Assembly: GCA_020851975.1 (NCBI GenBank)
Contig: JADZBS010000003.1
Location: 62,001 to 126,000, forward strand
Direction: 5' to 3'
Length of the DNA: 64,000 nucleotides
Origin: Gammaproteobacteria bacterium
Lineage (GTDB): Bacteria > Pseudomonadota > Gammaproteobacteria > Steroidobacterales > GCA-2729495
The position numbers and the translations under genes are program-made. Under the pieces are notes generated by a model. The model was not told where the DNA came from and searched no databases. It worked only from the letters and a program-made list of their open reading frames with translations. Shown here in pieces: positions 20,131-27,928 of this stretch (the stretch's first letter is position 1; every line of letters starts with the position of its first letter).

Positions 20131-21246
20131 TCAGGCCAGCGCCCGCTGCGGCGTCGTGGACGCCACGTGCTGCGCATCGGCCACGGCCTCGCAGGTGAGC
20201 GATCCGCGGTGCACGTTGAGCCCGGCCAGCAGGTGCGGGTCATCGAGCAGCGCCTGGCGGTAACCCTTGTTCGCCAGGGCCATCGTGTAGGGCAGCGTGG
20301 CATTGTTGAGCGCGAAGGTGGAGGTCCGCGGCACGGCGCCCGGCATGTTGGCCACGCAGTAGTGCACCACACGCTCCTCCACGTAGGTCGGGCTCGAGTG
20401 CGTCGTCGGGCGGCTGGTCTCGAAGCAGCCGCCCTGGTCGATGGCGACATCCACCAGCACGGAGCCGGCGCGCATCTCGCGCAGCATGGCGCGGGTGACG
20501 AGCTTCGGGGCCTCGGCGCCTGGCAGCAGGACCGCGCCGATCACCAGGTCGGCGTCGGCGACGTACTGCTCGATCGCGCCCACGGTGGAGTAGATGGTAT
20601 TGAGCCGGCCGCCGAACTGGAAATCCAGTTCCTTCAGCCGCGGCAGCGAGCGGTCGATCACCGTCACCTGCGCTTCCATGCCCATGGCGACGCGGATGGC
20701 GTTGGTGCCGACCACGCCACCGCCGATGACCACGACGTTCGCGGCCTTCACGCCGGGCACGCCGCCGAGGAGGATGCCGCAGCCGCCCGCCTCGCGCTCC
20801 AGGCAATGGGCACCGGCCTGCACCGCCATGCGACCGGCCACTTCGCTCATCGGCGACAGCAGCGGCAGCGTGCTGTTGGGGCCGGTGACGGTCTCGTAGG
20901 CGATGCCGACGACGTCTGCCGCGAGAAGCTCTCGTGTCTGCCCGGGGTCGGGCGCGAGGTGCAGGTAGGTGAACAGCACCTGGCCCGGGTGCATCAGCGG
21001 AAACTCGACGGCCTGGGGCTCCTTCACCTTGACGATCAAGTCGGCGGCGTTCCAGACGGCGGCCGCGTCGGGACCGATCGCCGCACCGGCGCGACGGTAG
21101 TGCCCGTCATCCATGCCGATGCCGGCACCCGCCCCGGTCTCCACCACCACCTCGTGCCCGCGTGCGGTCAGTTCGCGCACGCTGGTCGGCGTGAGCCCGA
21201 CGCGGTACTCGTCCTCCTTGATCTCCCTCGGGACACCGATGCGCAT
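20131..21246 (-). CDS. ald: Alanine dehydrogenase
   Basis: A 371-residue enzyme that deaminates L-alanine to pyruvate and ammonia with NAD+. It begins with the family hallmark [20 protein letters not shown]. It has DLIVKVKEP (catalytic Lys), the nucleotide-binding [28 protein letters not shown] and [21 protein letters not shown]. The track starts at a TTG two codons earlier. I prefer the ATG at 21246, preceded by a run of seven G. It lies downstream of the omega-aminotransferase and mmsA and would regenerate the pyruvate consumed by the transaminase. Confidence 0.95.
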   Translation of the reverse strand: MRIGVPREIKEDEYRVGLTPTSVRELTARGHEVVVETGAGAGIGMDDGHYRRAGAAIGPDAAAVWNAADLIVKVKEPQAVEFPLMHPGQVLFTYLHLAPDPGQTRELLAADVVGIAYETVTGPNSTLPLLSPMSEVAGRMAVQAGAHCLEREAGGCGILLGGVPGVKAANVVVIGGGVVGTNAIRVAMGMEAQVTVIDRSLPRLKELDFQFGGRLNTIYSTVGAIEQYVADADLVIGAVLLPGAEAPKLVTRAMLREMRAGSVLVDVAIDQGGCFETSRPTTHSSPTYVEERVVHYCVANMPGAVPRTSTFALNNATLPYTMALANKGYRQALLDDPHLLAGLNVHRGSLTCEAVADAQHVASTTPQRALA

Positions 21247-21282
21247 GAGCAACCCCCCCGTCGCCGGTGCCGGTGCCAGGGC

Positions 21283-22806
21283 TCAGCGGCCCGGCGTCGG
21301 CATGCTGAAGCCCCCGGTCGCCTCGCCGCCGCCAGGCCAGCGCGACGTCACCGTCTTCAGGCGCGTGTAGAAGCGCACGCCCTCGGTGCCGTGCATGGCG
21401 CTGTCGCCGAACAGCGAGTGCTTGTTGCCACCGAAGCTGAAAAATGCCATCGGCACCGGAATCGGCACGTTGACACCGACCATGCCGGCATCGACCCGCG
21501 CAGCGAACTCGCGCGCTGCCCGCCCGCTGGCGGTGAAGATCGCCGCGCCGTTGGCGTACTCGTGGCCGTTCACCAGCGCCAGCGCCTCCTCGGCGCTGGC
21601 CACGCGCACGATGCAGAGCACCGGGCCGAAGATCTCCTCGCGCCAGATGCGCATCGACGGGCGCACGCGATCGAAGAGCGTCGGCCCGACGAAGAAGCCC
21701 TGCCCCTGACCGGCCGGCGGCACCACCCGGCCATCGACGACGAGTTCGGCGCCCTCCGCCACGCCGGCCTCCACGTAACCGAGCACGCGCTCGCGGTGCC
21801 CGGCGCTGATGAGCGGCCCCATGTCCGTCGCCGGGTCCGTGCCGGCGCCGACGCGCAGCCGCGCGATCCGCCCGACCAGCGCCTCACGCAGGCGATCGCC
21901 TGCCTCCCCCACGGCCACGGCGACGGCGATCGCCATGCAGCGCTCGCCAGCCGAACCGTAGGCTGCACCCATCAGGGCTGCCGCGGCCTGTGCCATGTCG
22001 GCGTCCGGCATCACGACCAGGTGGTTCTTGGCCCCGCCGAGCGCCTGCACGCGCTTGCCCTGCGCCGCGCCGCGCTCATAGACGTGCCGCGCCACCGGCG
22101 TGGAGCCGACGAAGCTCACGGCTGCCACCGCCGGATCGTCGAGCAGCGCATCCACGGCCTCCCGGTCCCCGTGCACCACGTTGAGCACGCCATCCGGCAG
22201 GCCCGCCTCGGTCAGCAGCTGGGCCAGGCGCAGCGCACACGAGGGAACCTTCTCCGAGGGCTTCATGATGAAACTGTTGCCGCAGGCGATGGCGAGCGGA
22301 AACATCCACAGCGGCACCATCGCCGGGAAGTTGAACGGGCTGATGCCGGCGCACACGCCGAGCGGTTCGCGCAGGGCGGTGCAGTCGATGCCCGCGCCGA
22401 CGTCGCGGCCCGCCTCCCCCTTCAGCAGGTGCGCGATGCCACAGGCGAACTCCACCACCTCGATCCCGCGCTGCAGGGAACCATCGGCATCGGCGAGCGT
22501 CTTGCCGTGCTCGGCGGTGATGATCGCGGCGAGTTCCGCGCGGTGCTGCTCGAGGAGCGCGCGGAAGCGGAACATCACGCGAGCGCGCTGCAGCGCCGGG
22601 GTGTCACGCCAGGCGGGATACGCCGCGCGGGCCGCGGCCACGGCACGACCCACCAGCGCCGCGTCCGCGAGCGGCACGAGGCCGGTCAGCCGGCCACTGG
22701 CCGGGTCGACGACATCGCCGAGGCGCTGGCCCTCGTGAACGGCGCGAGCACCGATCCAGTGCGGGATCCGCACCGGCGCCGGCGCCTCGCGCGTGACGGC
22801 ACTCAT
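21283..22806 (-). CDS. mmsA: CoA-acylating methylmalonate/malonate semialdehyde dehydrogenase
   Basis: A 507-residue aldehyde dehydrogenase of the MmsA subfamily. It oxidises malonate semialdehyde or methylmalonate semialdehyde with NAD+ and CoA, releasing CO2 and giving acetyl-CoA or propionyl-CoA. Evidence is the catalytic Cys in GSAGERCMA (about residue 285), PLGVCAGISPFNFPAMVPLWM, and the subfamily-diagnostic tail PMAFFSFGGNKHSLFGD...HGTEGVRFYTRLKTVTSRWP. The start overlaps the stop of the aminotransferase (ATGA). Paired with that enzyme, malonate semialdehyde from beta-alanine is the likely substrate. Confidence 0.95.
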   Translation of the reverse strand: MSAVTREAPAPVRIPHWIGARAVHEGQRLGDVVDPASGRLTGLVPLADAALVGRAVAAARAAYPAWRDTPALQRARVMFRFRALLEQHRAELAAIITAEHGKTLADADGSLQRGIEVVEFACGIAHLLKGEAGRDVGAGIDCTALREPLGVCAGISPFNFPAMVPLWMFPLAIACGNSFIMKPSEKVPSCALRLAQLLTEAGLPDGVLNVVHGDREAVDALLDDPAVAAVSFVGSTPVARHVYERGAAQGKRVQALGGAKNHLVVMPDADMAQAAAALMGAAYGSAGERCMAIAVAVAVGEAGDRLREALVGRIARLRVGAGTDPATDMGPLISAGHRERVLGYVEAGVAEGAELVVDGRVVPPAGQGQGFFVGPTLFDRVRPSMRIWREEIFGPVLCIVRVASAEEALALVNGHEYANGAAIFTASGRAAREFAARVDAGMVGVNVPIPVPMAFFSFGGNKHSLFGDSAMHGTEGVRFYTRLKTVTSRWPGGGEATGGFSMPTPGR

Positions 22807-24134
22807 GCGGTTGCCTGGATCGCCCCGCGCAGGGTATCGACGATCTGCGCGATCTCGCTCTCCGAGATGATCAGTGGCGGCGTGAGGGCGAGGATGTCGC
22901 CGGTGGTACGCACCAGCACGCCGGCATCGTAGCAGCGGCGGAAGACATCCATGGCGCGCTGGGTCGGCTCTCCGGCACGCGGCGCGAGTTCGACGGCGCC
23001 CATGAGCCCCAGGTTGCGGATGTCGATGACGTGACGACAGCCGCGCAGGCCATGCAGTGCCTCCTCGAACACCGGCGCCAGGCGCCTGGCACGCTCGAAC
23101 AGGCCCTCCTCGCGATAGACCTCCAGCGCAGCGAGCCCGGCGGCAGCGGCCAGCGGGTGGCCCGAGTAGGTGTAGCCGTGGAAGAACCCCACGGCGTAAT
23201 CGGGTCCCGTCATGAAAGCGTCGTAGATGCGACGGTCCACCAGCACCGCACCCATCGGCACCACGCCGCTGGTGATGCCCTTGGCAACGGTCATCAGGTC
23301 GGGCTGGACGCCGAAGGTCTGCGCCGCGAAATTCGCGCCCGTACGCCCGAAGCCGGTGATGACCTCGTCCAGGATCAGCAGGATGCCGTGGCGGTCGCAG
23401 ATCGCACGCAGGCGCTCGAGGTAGCCGGCCGGCGGCGGCAGCACGCCGGCGGACCCGGCGACCGGCTCGACGATCACGGCGGCGATGGTGGACGGATCGT
23501 GCAGCGCGACGATGCGCTCGAGGTCGTCGGCGAGATGCGCTCCCCAGGCGGGCTGGCCGCGGCTGAAGGCGTTGTGCGCCAGGTCGTGCGTGTGCGGCAG
23601 GTGATCGACGCCGGGAAGCATGCTGGCGCTGAACATGCGCCGGTTGGCGACGATGCCGCCAACCGAGATGCCGCCGAAACCCACGCCGTGGTAGCCGCGC
23701 TCGCGGCCGATCAGCCGCGTGCGCTGCGCTTCACCGCGCGCACGGTGATAGGCGAGCGCGATCTTGAGTGCCGTGTCTACGGCCTCGGAGCCGGAGTTCA
23801 CGAAGAACACGTGATCGAGGCTGCCCGGCGCGAGCGCCGCGACCTGGCCGGCGAGTTCGAAGGCGGCCGGATGCCCGAGATTGAAGGCGGTGGCGTAGTC
23901 GAGGCGACCCGCCTGCTCGCGCACCGCGGCGACGATCTTCGGATGGCAGTGGCCTGCATTGCAGCACCACAGGCCGGCGATGCCGTCGAGGATGCGCCGG
24001 CCGTCGTGCGCCGTGTAGTACATGCCCTCGGCGGCGACCAGCAACCGCGGATCCTTCTTGAACTGCCGGTTCGCGGTGAACGGCATCCAGAGCGGCTCGA
24101 GGTCCGGCAGGGTGACGGGCGCGGCAGGACTCAT
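22803..24134 (-). CDS. Omega-amino acid (beta-alanine):pyruvate transaminase, class III
   Basis: A 443-residue PLP-dependent class III aminotransferase. N-terminal LWMPFTANRQFKKDPRLLVAAEGMYYTAHDGR is typical of omega-amino acid:pyruvate transaminases. PLP contacts are NSGSEAVDTALKIA, LILDEVITGFGRTG and the Schiff-base Lys in MTVAKGITSGVVPMG. The predicted reaction converts beta-alanine and pyruvate to malonate semialdehyde and L-alanine. It is the first gene of the mmsA-ald run, and both products are substrates of the following genes. Confidence 0.92.
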   Translation of the reverse strand: MSPAAPVTLPDLEPLWMPFTANRQFKKDPRLLVAAEGMYYTAHDGRRILDGIAGLWCCNAGHCHPKIVAAVREQAGRLDYATAFNLGHPAAFELAGQVAALAPGSLDHVFFVNSGSEAVDTALKIALAYHRARGEAQRTRLIGRERGYHGVGFGGISVGGIVANRRMFSASMLPGVDHLPHTHDLAHNAFSRGQPAWGAHLADDLERIVALHDPSTIAAVIVEPVAGSAGVLPPPAGYLERLRAICDRHGILLILDEVITGFGRTGANFAAQTFGVQPDLMTVAKGITSGVVPMGAVLVDRRIYDAFMTGPDYAVGFFHGYTYSGHPLAAAAGLAALEVYREEGLFERARRLAPVFEEALHGLRGCRHVIDIRNLGLMGAVELAPRAGEPTQRAMDVFRRCYDAGVLVRTTGDILALTPPLIISESEIAQIVDTLRGAIQATA

Positions 24135-24193
24135 GGATCGGGGCTTTCGCGTGCGGGCAGGCGCTGCTTCGTCGCCGTACCGTAGCGCCTTTT

Positions 24194-24237
24194 CCGGCGC
24201 CGGACAATATTCGTGCCGGCGCCGTTGGCGCTAGAAT
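24194..24237 (+). promoter_or_regulatory. Divergent promoter region for the transaminase operon and moaB
   Basis: Two copies of CCGGCGCCG (24194-24202 and 24216-24224) flank the A+T-rich core gacaatattcgtg. A TAGAAT -10-like hexamer lies at 24232-24237 on the plus strand, about 45 bases before moaB. The -35 match (TTCGTG) is weak. The repeated palindrome may be a regulator site. Confidence 0.35.
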
Positions 24238-24282
24238 GCCGTGACGGCGTGCATCCTGCCGCCCCACCCCGCGGAGATCGCC

Positions 24283-24816
24283 TTGGCCCACGACGACGAC
24301 GCACAGCGCACGTTCCAGCCGCTCGGCATTGCCGTGCTGACGGTGTCGGACACGCGCACGGAAGCCACCGACAAGTCCGGCCAGTTGCTGGCCACACGCA
24401 TCACGGCGGCCGGCCACCGGCTGGCCGCACGCGCCATCGAGCGTGACGACCGCTACCGCATCCGCGCCGTCGTCTCGGCCTGGATCGCCGATCCGGCGGT
24501 CGACGCCATCATCACCACCGGCGGCACCGGACTCACCGGCCGCGACGGCACGCCCGAAGCCGTCGCTCCGCTGCTCGACAAGGAGGTGCAGGGTTTCGGC
24601 GAGCTGTTCCGTGCCTTCTCGCTCGAGGACATCGGCACCTCGACGCTGCAGTCGCGCGCACTCGGCGGCGTGGCCAACGGCACCTTCGTGTTCTGCCTGC
24701 CCGGGTCGACGGGCGCCTGCGCCACCGGCTGGGATCGCATCCTCGTGCAGCAGCTCGACAGCCGCACGCGGCCGTGCAACTTCGTCGAGCTGATCCCGAG
24801 GCTGCTGGAGAAATGA
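24283..24816 (+). CDS. moaB: Molybdenum cofactor biosynthesis protein B
   Basis: A 177-residue MoaB/Mog-like protein that follows E. coli MoaB closely: [91 protein letters not shown]. The family binds molybdopterin; in organisms with MoaB it can substitute for MogA in adenylation. I use the TTG at 24283 because GGAG lies 7 bases before it and the length then matches the family. The track's GTG at 24241 would add 14 unrelated residues. gloB follows after 4 bases. Confidence 0.9.
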   Translation: MAHDDDAQRTFQPLGIAVLTVSDTRTEATDKSGQLLATRITAAGHRLAARAIERDDRYRIRAVVSAWIADPAVDAIITTGGTGLTGRDGTPEAVAPLLDKEVQGFGELFRAFSLEDIGTSTLQSRALGGVANGTFVFCLPGSTGACATGWDRILVQQLDSRTRPCNFVELIPRLLEK

Positions 24817-24820
24817 CCCG

Positions 24821-25615
24821 ATGATGGGCACCGGCCGCAATGCCAGCGCCGCCCTCGAGGTCCACCAGTTCCCGTGCCTGGAGGACAACTACGGCTACCT
24901 GCTGCGCGATGCGGCGACCGGCCTCACCGCCGCCGTCGACACGCCCGATGCGGCGGCGATCCTGCGCGAACTCGACCGGCACGGCTGGCGGCTCGATTTC
25001 ATCCTCAACACGCACCACCACGGCGACCATGCTGGCGGCAACCTGGAGCTCAAGGCGCGCACGGGCTGTCGCATCATCGGTGCGCGTGCCGATGCCGCGC
25101 GGATCCCGGGACTCGACGTCGGGCTCGGCGAGGGCGAGGTCTTCGAGTTCGGCACGCGCCGGGCGCGCGTGCTCGAAACGCCGGGGCACACCGTCGGCCA
25201 CATCGTCTATGTGTTCGACGCCGACGGTGCCGCTTTCGTCGGCGACACGCTGTTCGCCATGGGCTGCGGGCGCCTGTTCGAGGGCACGCCCGCACAGATG
25301 TGGGATTCCCTAGGCAAACTGCTCGCGCTGCCGGACGACACCCGCCTGTACTGCGCCCACGAGTACACGCAGAAGAACGCCCGCTTCGCCCTGACGCTGG
25401 AACCCGCCAACGCCGACCTCGTCGCACGCGCCGCGGCCGTCGACCGCCTGCGCGCCCAGGGCCTGCCCACCGTGCCGACCACGGTCGGCGAGGAACGGCG
25501 TACCAACCCGTTCCTGCGTGCCGACAGCGCCGCCCTGCAGGCATCGCTCGGCCTCGCCGGGACGGACCCGGTGACGGTGTTCGCCGAAGCACGCCGGCGG
25601 CGCAACGCGTTCTGA
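24821..25615 (+). CDS. gloB: Hydroxyacylglutathione hydrolase (glyoxalase II)
   Basis: A 264-residue metallo-beta-lactamase-fold hydrolase that releases D-lactate and glutathione from S-lactoylglutathione in methylglyoxal detoxification. Metal ligands are in [10 protein letters not shown] (residues 64-72), [27 protein letters not shown] and [14 protein letters not shown]. The C-terminal substrate-binding domain is complete ([17 protein letters not shown]). It is probably cotranscribed with moaB (4-base gap). Confidence 0.95.
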   Translation: MMGTGRNASAALEVHQFPCLEDNYGYLLRDAATGLTAAVDTPDAAAILRELDRHGWRLDFILNTHHHGDHAGGNLELKARTGCRIIGARADAARIPGLDVGLGEGEVFEFGTRRARVLETPGHTVGHIVYVFDADGAAFVGDTLFAMGCGRLFEGTPAQMWDSLGKLLALPDDTRLYCAHEYTQKNARFALTLEPANADLVARAAAVDRLRAQGLPTVPTTVGEERRTNPFLRADSAALQASLGLAGTDPVTVFAEARRRRNAF

Positions 25616-25722
25616 CCCGCCCGGGGGCATAGGCAGCCGGAAGCGGAACGGTTACACTTCCGCGCCCTGCGAACGACGCGGCGCCGGTTCAGGCGGCCGC
25701 GTCCTTCATCGCCACGTGCCGC

Positions 25723-25799
25723 GCGCCCGTAGCTCAGCTGGATAGAGCACCAGGCTACGAACTTGGGGGTCGGGAGTTCGAATCTCTCCGGGCGCGCCA
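25723..25799 (+). tRNA. tRNA-Arg (ACG)
   Basis: A 77-base cloverleaf with acceptor stem GCGCCCG/CGGGCGC, D-arm GCTCAGCTGGATAGAGC, anticodon stem CCAGG/CTTGG with loop CTACGAA (anticodon ACG), T-arm GGGAG-TTCGAAT-CTCTC, discriminator G and an encoded CCA. ACG (read as ICG after editing) decodes CGU/CGC/CGA. A single tRNA gene, about 107 bases after gloB. Confidence 0.97.
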
Positions 25800-25809
25800 T
25801 TTCCTCCCG

Positions 25810-25831
25810 CCTGGCAGCGCCAGGGTCTTTT
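25810..25831 (+). terminator. Likely terminator of the tRNA-Arg transcript
   Basis: Hairpin CCTGGC-AGC-GCCAGG followed by gtctttt, 10 bases after the tRNA CCA end. The stem is short and the T-run is interrupted by a C. Confidence 0.6.
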
Positions 25832-25849
25832 CCACGTACTGTAAAAAAG

Positions 25850-25881
25850 CGCTGCAAGTCCATGGACTAACAGCGTATATT
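25850..25881 (+). promoter_or_regulatory. 26-bp dyad overlapping a -10-like hexamer
   Basis: CGCTGcaAGTCCATGGACTaaCAGCG (25850-25875) is symmetric at all but two base pairs, with the perfect core GTCCATGGAC. It abuts TATATT (25876-25881), a -10-like hexamer. A dimeric repressor bound here would block transcription into the small ORF at 25942. No -35 box is clear. Confidence 0.45.
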
Positions 25882-25941
25882 GACCCTGCTGCCGGGCCTG
25901 CCGGCGGCAATCGGGCACACAAGAACAACCAGAGGGCCCGC

Positions 25942-26097
25942 ATGCGCGACACCGCTCCCCGCAGCATTCACGCCCCCCGCTTCCGGCTCGCCGGCCCCGG
26001 CGCCCGCCGCGCCTACGCCCGGCGCGTCGCCGGGGCACGCCACACCGTGCGGCGCATCCTGGTGCGTGTCATGCGCACCTCGCTGCCTGCCGGTTGA
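25942..26097 (+). CDS. Small Arg-rich hypothetical protein
   Basis: A 51-codon ORF (MRDTAPRSIHAPRFRLAGPGARRAYARRVAGARHTVRRILVRVMRTSLPAG) preceded by an agaggg RBS 5 bases before the ATG and by the dyad/-10 region. It is strongly basic and may be an amphipathic helix. I recognise no family. Such ORFs arise easily in G+C-rich DNA, so the promoter and RBS are the main support. Confidence 0.35.
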   Translation: MRDTAPRSIHAPRFRLAGPGARRAYARRVAGARHTVRRILVRVMRTSLPAG

Positions 26098-26144
26098 CCC
26101 CGGACCTGTCCGACGACGGATGGGCGCAGCGGACACCCGCCCGG

Positions 26145-26807
26145 TCAGCGCTTGCGCGCGAGCATCAGGCCGTCACCAATCGGCACGAGCACCATGTCGA
26201 CGCGTGGATCGTGGCGCAGCTTGAGATTCAGCGCGCGGATGGCGGCGGTGTCGGGATCCTGACGAGCGGTATCGATCACGGCACCGCCCCATAGCGTGTT
26301 GTCGATGGCGATGAGCCCTCCCGTGCGCAGCAGTGACAGGGCACGTTCGTAGTAGCCGTCATAGTTGGCCTTGTCGGCATCGATGAAGGCGAAGTCGAAG
26401 CGGTGCGCGCCACCCTGGGCCAGCACGGCATCGAGCGTGTCGAGTGCAGGGGCGAGCCGCAGGTCGATGCGCGCAGCAACCCCGGCCTGCTCCCAGTACG
26501 GCCGGCCGATGGCTGTCCATTCAGCCGACACATCACAGGCGAGTATCGTGCCGTCGGGGGGCAGTGTCTCGGCCACCACCAGTGCCGAGTAACCGGTGAA
26601 GGTGCCGACTTCCAGGGTACGACGGGCGCCGATCAGCCGGACCAGCAGCTGCATGAAGGCGCCCTGCTCGGGCGAGATCTGCATCCGCGCCATCGGCAGC
26701 GTGGCGGTCGCCTCGCGCAGGCGGCGCGCCACGTCGGATTCCCGCACGCCCGTGGCGAGCAGGTAGCGGTAGAGATCGTCCGTCAGGGAGAGGGTACGCG
26801 TCGACAC
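26145..26807 (-). CDS. SAM-dependent O-methyltransferase (CCoAOMT family)
   Basis: A 220-residue class I methyltransferase. SAM-binding motif I is RTLEVGTFTGYSALVVAETLPPDG, the acidic residue is in ILACDVSAEW, and the metal/catalytic region is FDFAFIDADKANYDGYYERAL with IAIDNTLWGGAV. Family members methylate catechol-like hydroxyls with Mg2+. The substrate here is unknown. The track start at 26915 lies inside the upstream zinc-ribbon gene, so I use the GTG at 26807, where TRTLSLTDDLYRYLLATGVRE begins. It lies 19 bases after that gene. Confidence 0.9.
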   Translation of the reverse strand: MSTRTLSLTDDLYRYLLATGVRESDVARRLREATATLPMARMQISPEQGAFMQLLVRLIGARRTLEVGTFTGYSALVVAETLPPDGTILACDVSAEWTAIGRPYWEQAGVAARIDLRLAPALDTLDAVLAQGGAHRFDFAFIDADKANYDGYYERALSLLRTGGLIAIDNTLWGGAVIDTARQDPDTAAIRALNLKLRHDPRVDMVLVPIGDGLMLARKR

Positions 26808-26826
26808 GCCGGCAACCGGCCCGCGC

Positions 26827-27216
26827 TCAGGCCTTGCGCGGTGGCGAGTCCGGACAGAACACCTCCACCGCGAGGTTGAAGGTCCGCTGTTCGAGCGGCT
26901 GGAGCGCGCCGACACCGACCACCTGCCGGCTGATCTCTTCGCCCCGCTCGTTGCGTACCGTCAGCACCACCGAGTATTCCCAGGCCCCGCCGCGGTCGGG
27001 ATGCTGGATGGTGGCCGACACCCGCAGCGGCGAGAGTTCCGGCACCGGCTGCGGCACCGAGGTCGGGTCGTAGCGCAGGTAGCCCTGGCAGGCGGGACAG
27101 ATGGCCGCGCTGTCGAGGATGGTGGTCTTGCAGTGCGGGCACGCGCGGGTCCTGCCGGCCGTGGATTTCACGACCGGCCCCCTGCCGAACAGCGTCGGTC
27201 GGGCGCCCTGTGACAT
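26827..27216 (-). CDS. Zinc ribbon protein of unknown function, next to bactofilin
   Basis: A 129-residue protein with an N-terminal zinc ribbon (CPHCKTTILDSAAICPACQGYLRYD, about residues 26-50) and a C-terminal beta-rich domain (LRVSATIQHPDRGGAWEYSVVLTVRNERGEEISRQVVGVGALQPLEQRTFNLAVEVF). It has no signal peptide, so it is probably cytoplasmic. It is encoded 17 bases after bactofilin and the two are likely cotranscribed. A role in bactofilin assembly is possible but only inferred from position. Confidence 0.75.
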   Translation of the reverse strand: MSQGARPTLFGRGPVVKSTAGRTRACPHCKTTILDSAAICPACQGYLRYDPTSVPQPVPELSPLRVSATIQHPDRGGAWEYSVVLTVRNERGEEISRQVVGVGALQPLEQRTFNLAVEVFCPDSPPRKA

Positions 27217-27233
27217 CGTGCGATGCGCCGTTC

Positions 27234-27725
27234 TCAGCCGGCAGCGAGCGACTTGACGTTCTTCTCTTCCCAGCCGAACTCGGCGTGACCGCGCATGCGC
27301 GAGCCGGCCGCCACGGTGAGCGTGCCAGCCTTGACGTCGCCGGCGAGCACACCCGATTCGAGCAGCTCGACGCGGGCGGCGCCGTTGATGTTGCCGTGCA
27401 GTTCGCCGGCGATGATCACGGTCTTGGCGTATACCTGCCCGGTGAGGTGGGCACCATGCTCGACGGTGAGGTTGCCATCGACGTGCACGTCGCCCTTGAA
27501 GCGACCGGCGATGCGCACATGGCCCGAGCCCTCGATCTTGCCCTCGATGGCGAGGTCGGCGGCGATGACCGATTCCTTGGCTGGCGCGCGCTCCACGCGG
27601 CGCGCCTCGGCGGCCACGGCGACCGGTGCCGCCCGCTCGGCCTCGCGCACGGGCGAGGGCGCTGCGGTCGGTGATGCCGGTGATGGCACGGGCGCGGGGG
27701 AAGTCTGATCTTTCCAGAGTGCCAT
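27234..27725 (-). CDS. Bactofilin, polymer-forming cytoskeletal protein
   Basis: A 163-residue bactofilin. The disordered Pro/Ala-rich N-terminus (residues 1-50) precedes the right-handed beta-helix core: SVIAADLAIEGKIEGSGHVRIAGRFKGDVHVDGNLTVEHGAHLTGQVYAKTVIIAGELHGNINGAARVELLESGVLAGDVKAGTLTV. Bactofilins form nucleotide-free filaments that localise cell-wall enzymes or shape cell poles. The start has agaggg upstream. The NamZ-like muramidase gene 3 kb away is a functional neighbour only in theme. Confidence 0.93.
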   Translation of the reverse strand: MALWKDQTSPAPVPSPASPTAAPSPVREAERAAPVAVAAEARRVERAPAKESVIAADLAIEGKIEGSGHVRIAGRFKGDVHVDGNLTVEHGAHLTGQVYAKTVIIAGELHGNINGAARVELLESGVLAGDVKAGTLTVAAGSRMRGHAEFGWEEKNVKSLAAG

Positions 27726-27928
27726 GACTTGAGCCCTCTATCTTCTTGTTGTCCGAAGAGGCTGTTTACACTGAAAATACCGCCGCCGTCAAACCCGCCT
27801 GCCACCCGGCTGCCGGCAGCGGCGACCGGCCCGCTACAATGCCCGCCATCTGCAGGCTGTCGCAGGTCGCGCATGCACCACGCCCGGCTCTGGTTCGTCC
27901 GTCTGGTCACGGCCACGGCAGTCAGCCC

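Noticed and set aside
20167-22932. 921-residue plus-strand ORF
   Set aside because: Antisense of ald and mmsA, which are well supported on the minus strand. No start signal or family match.
25723-25900. Genomic island attachment site at tRNA-Arg
   Set aside because: No integrase gene and no second copy of the tRNA 3' end in the window.
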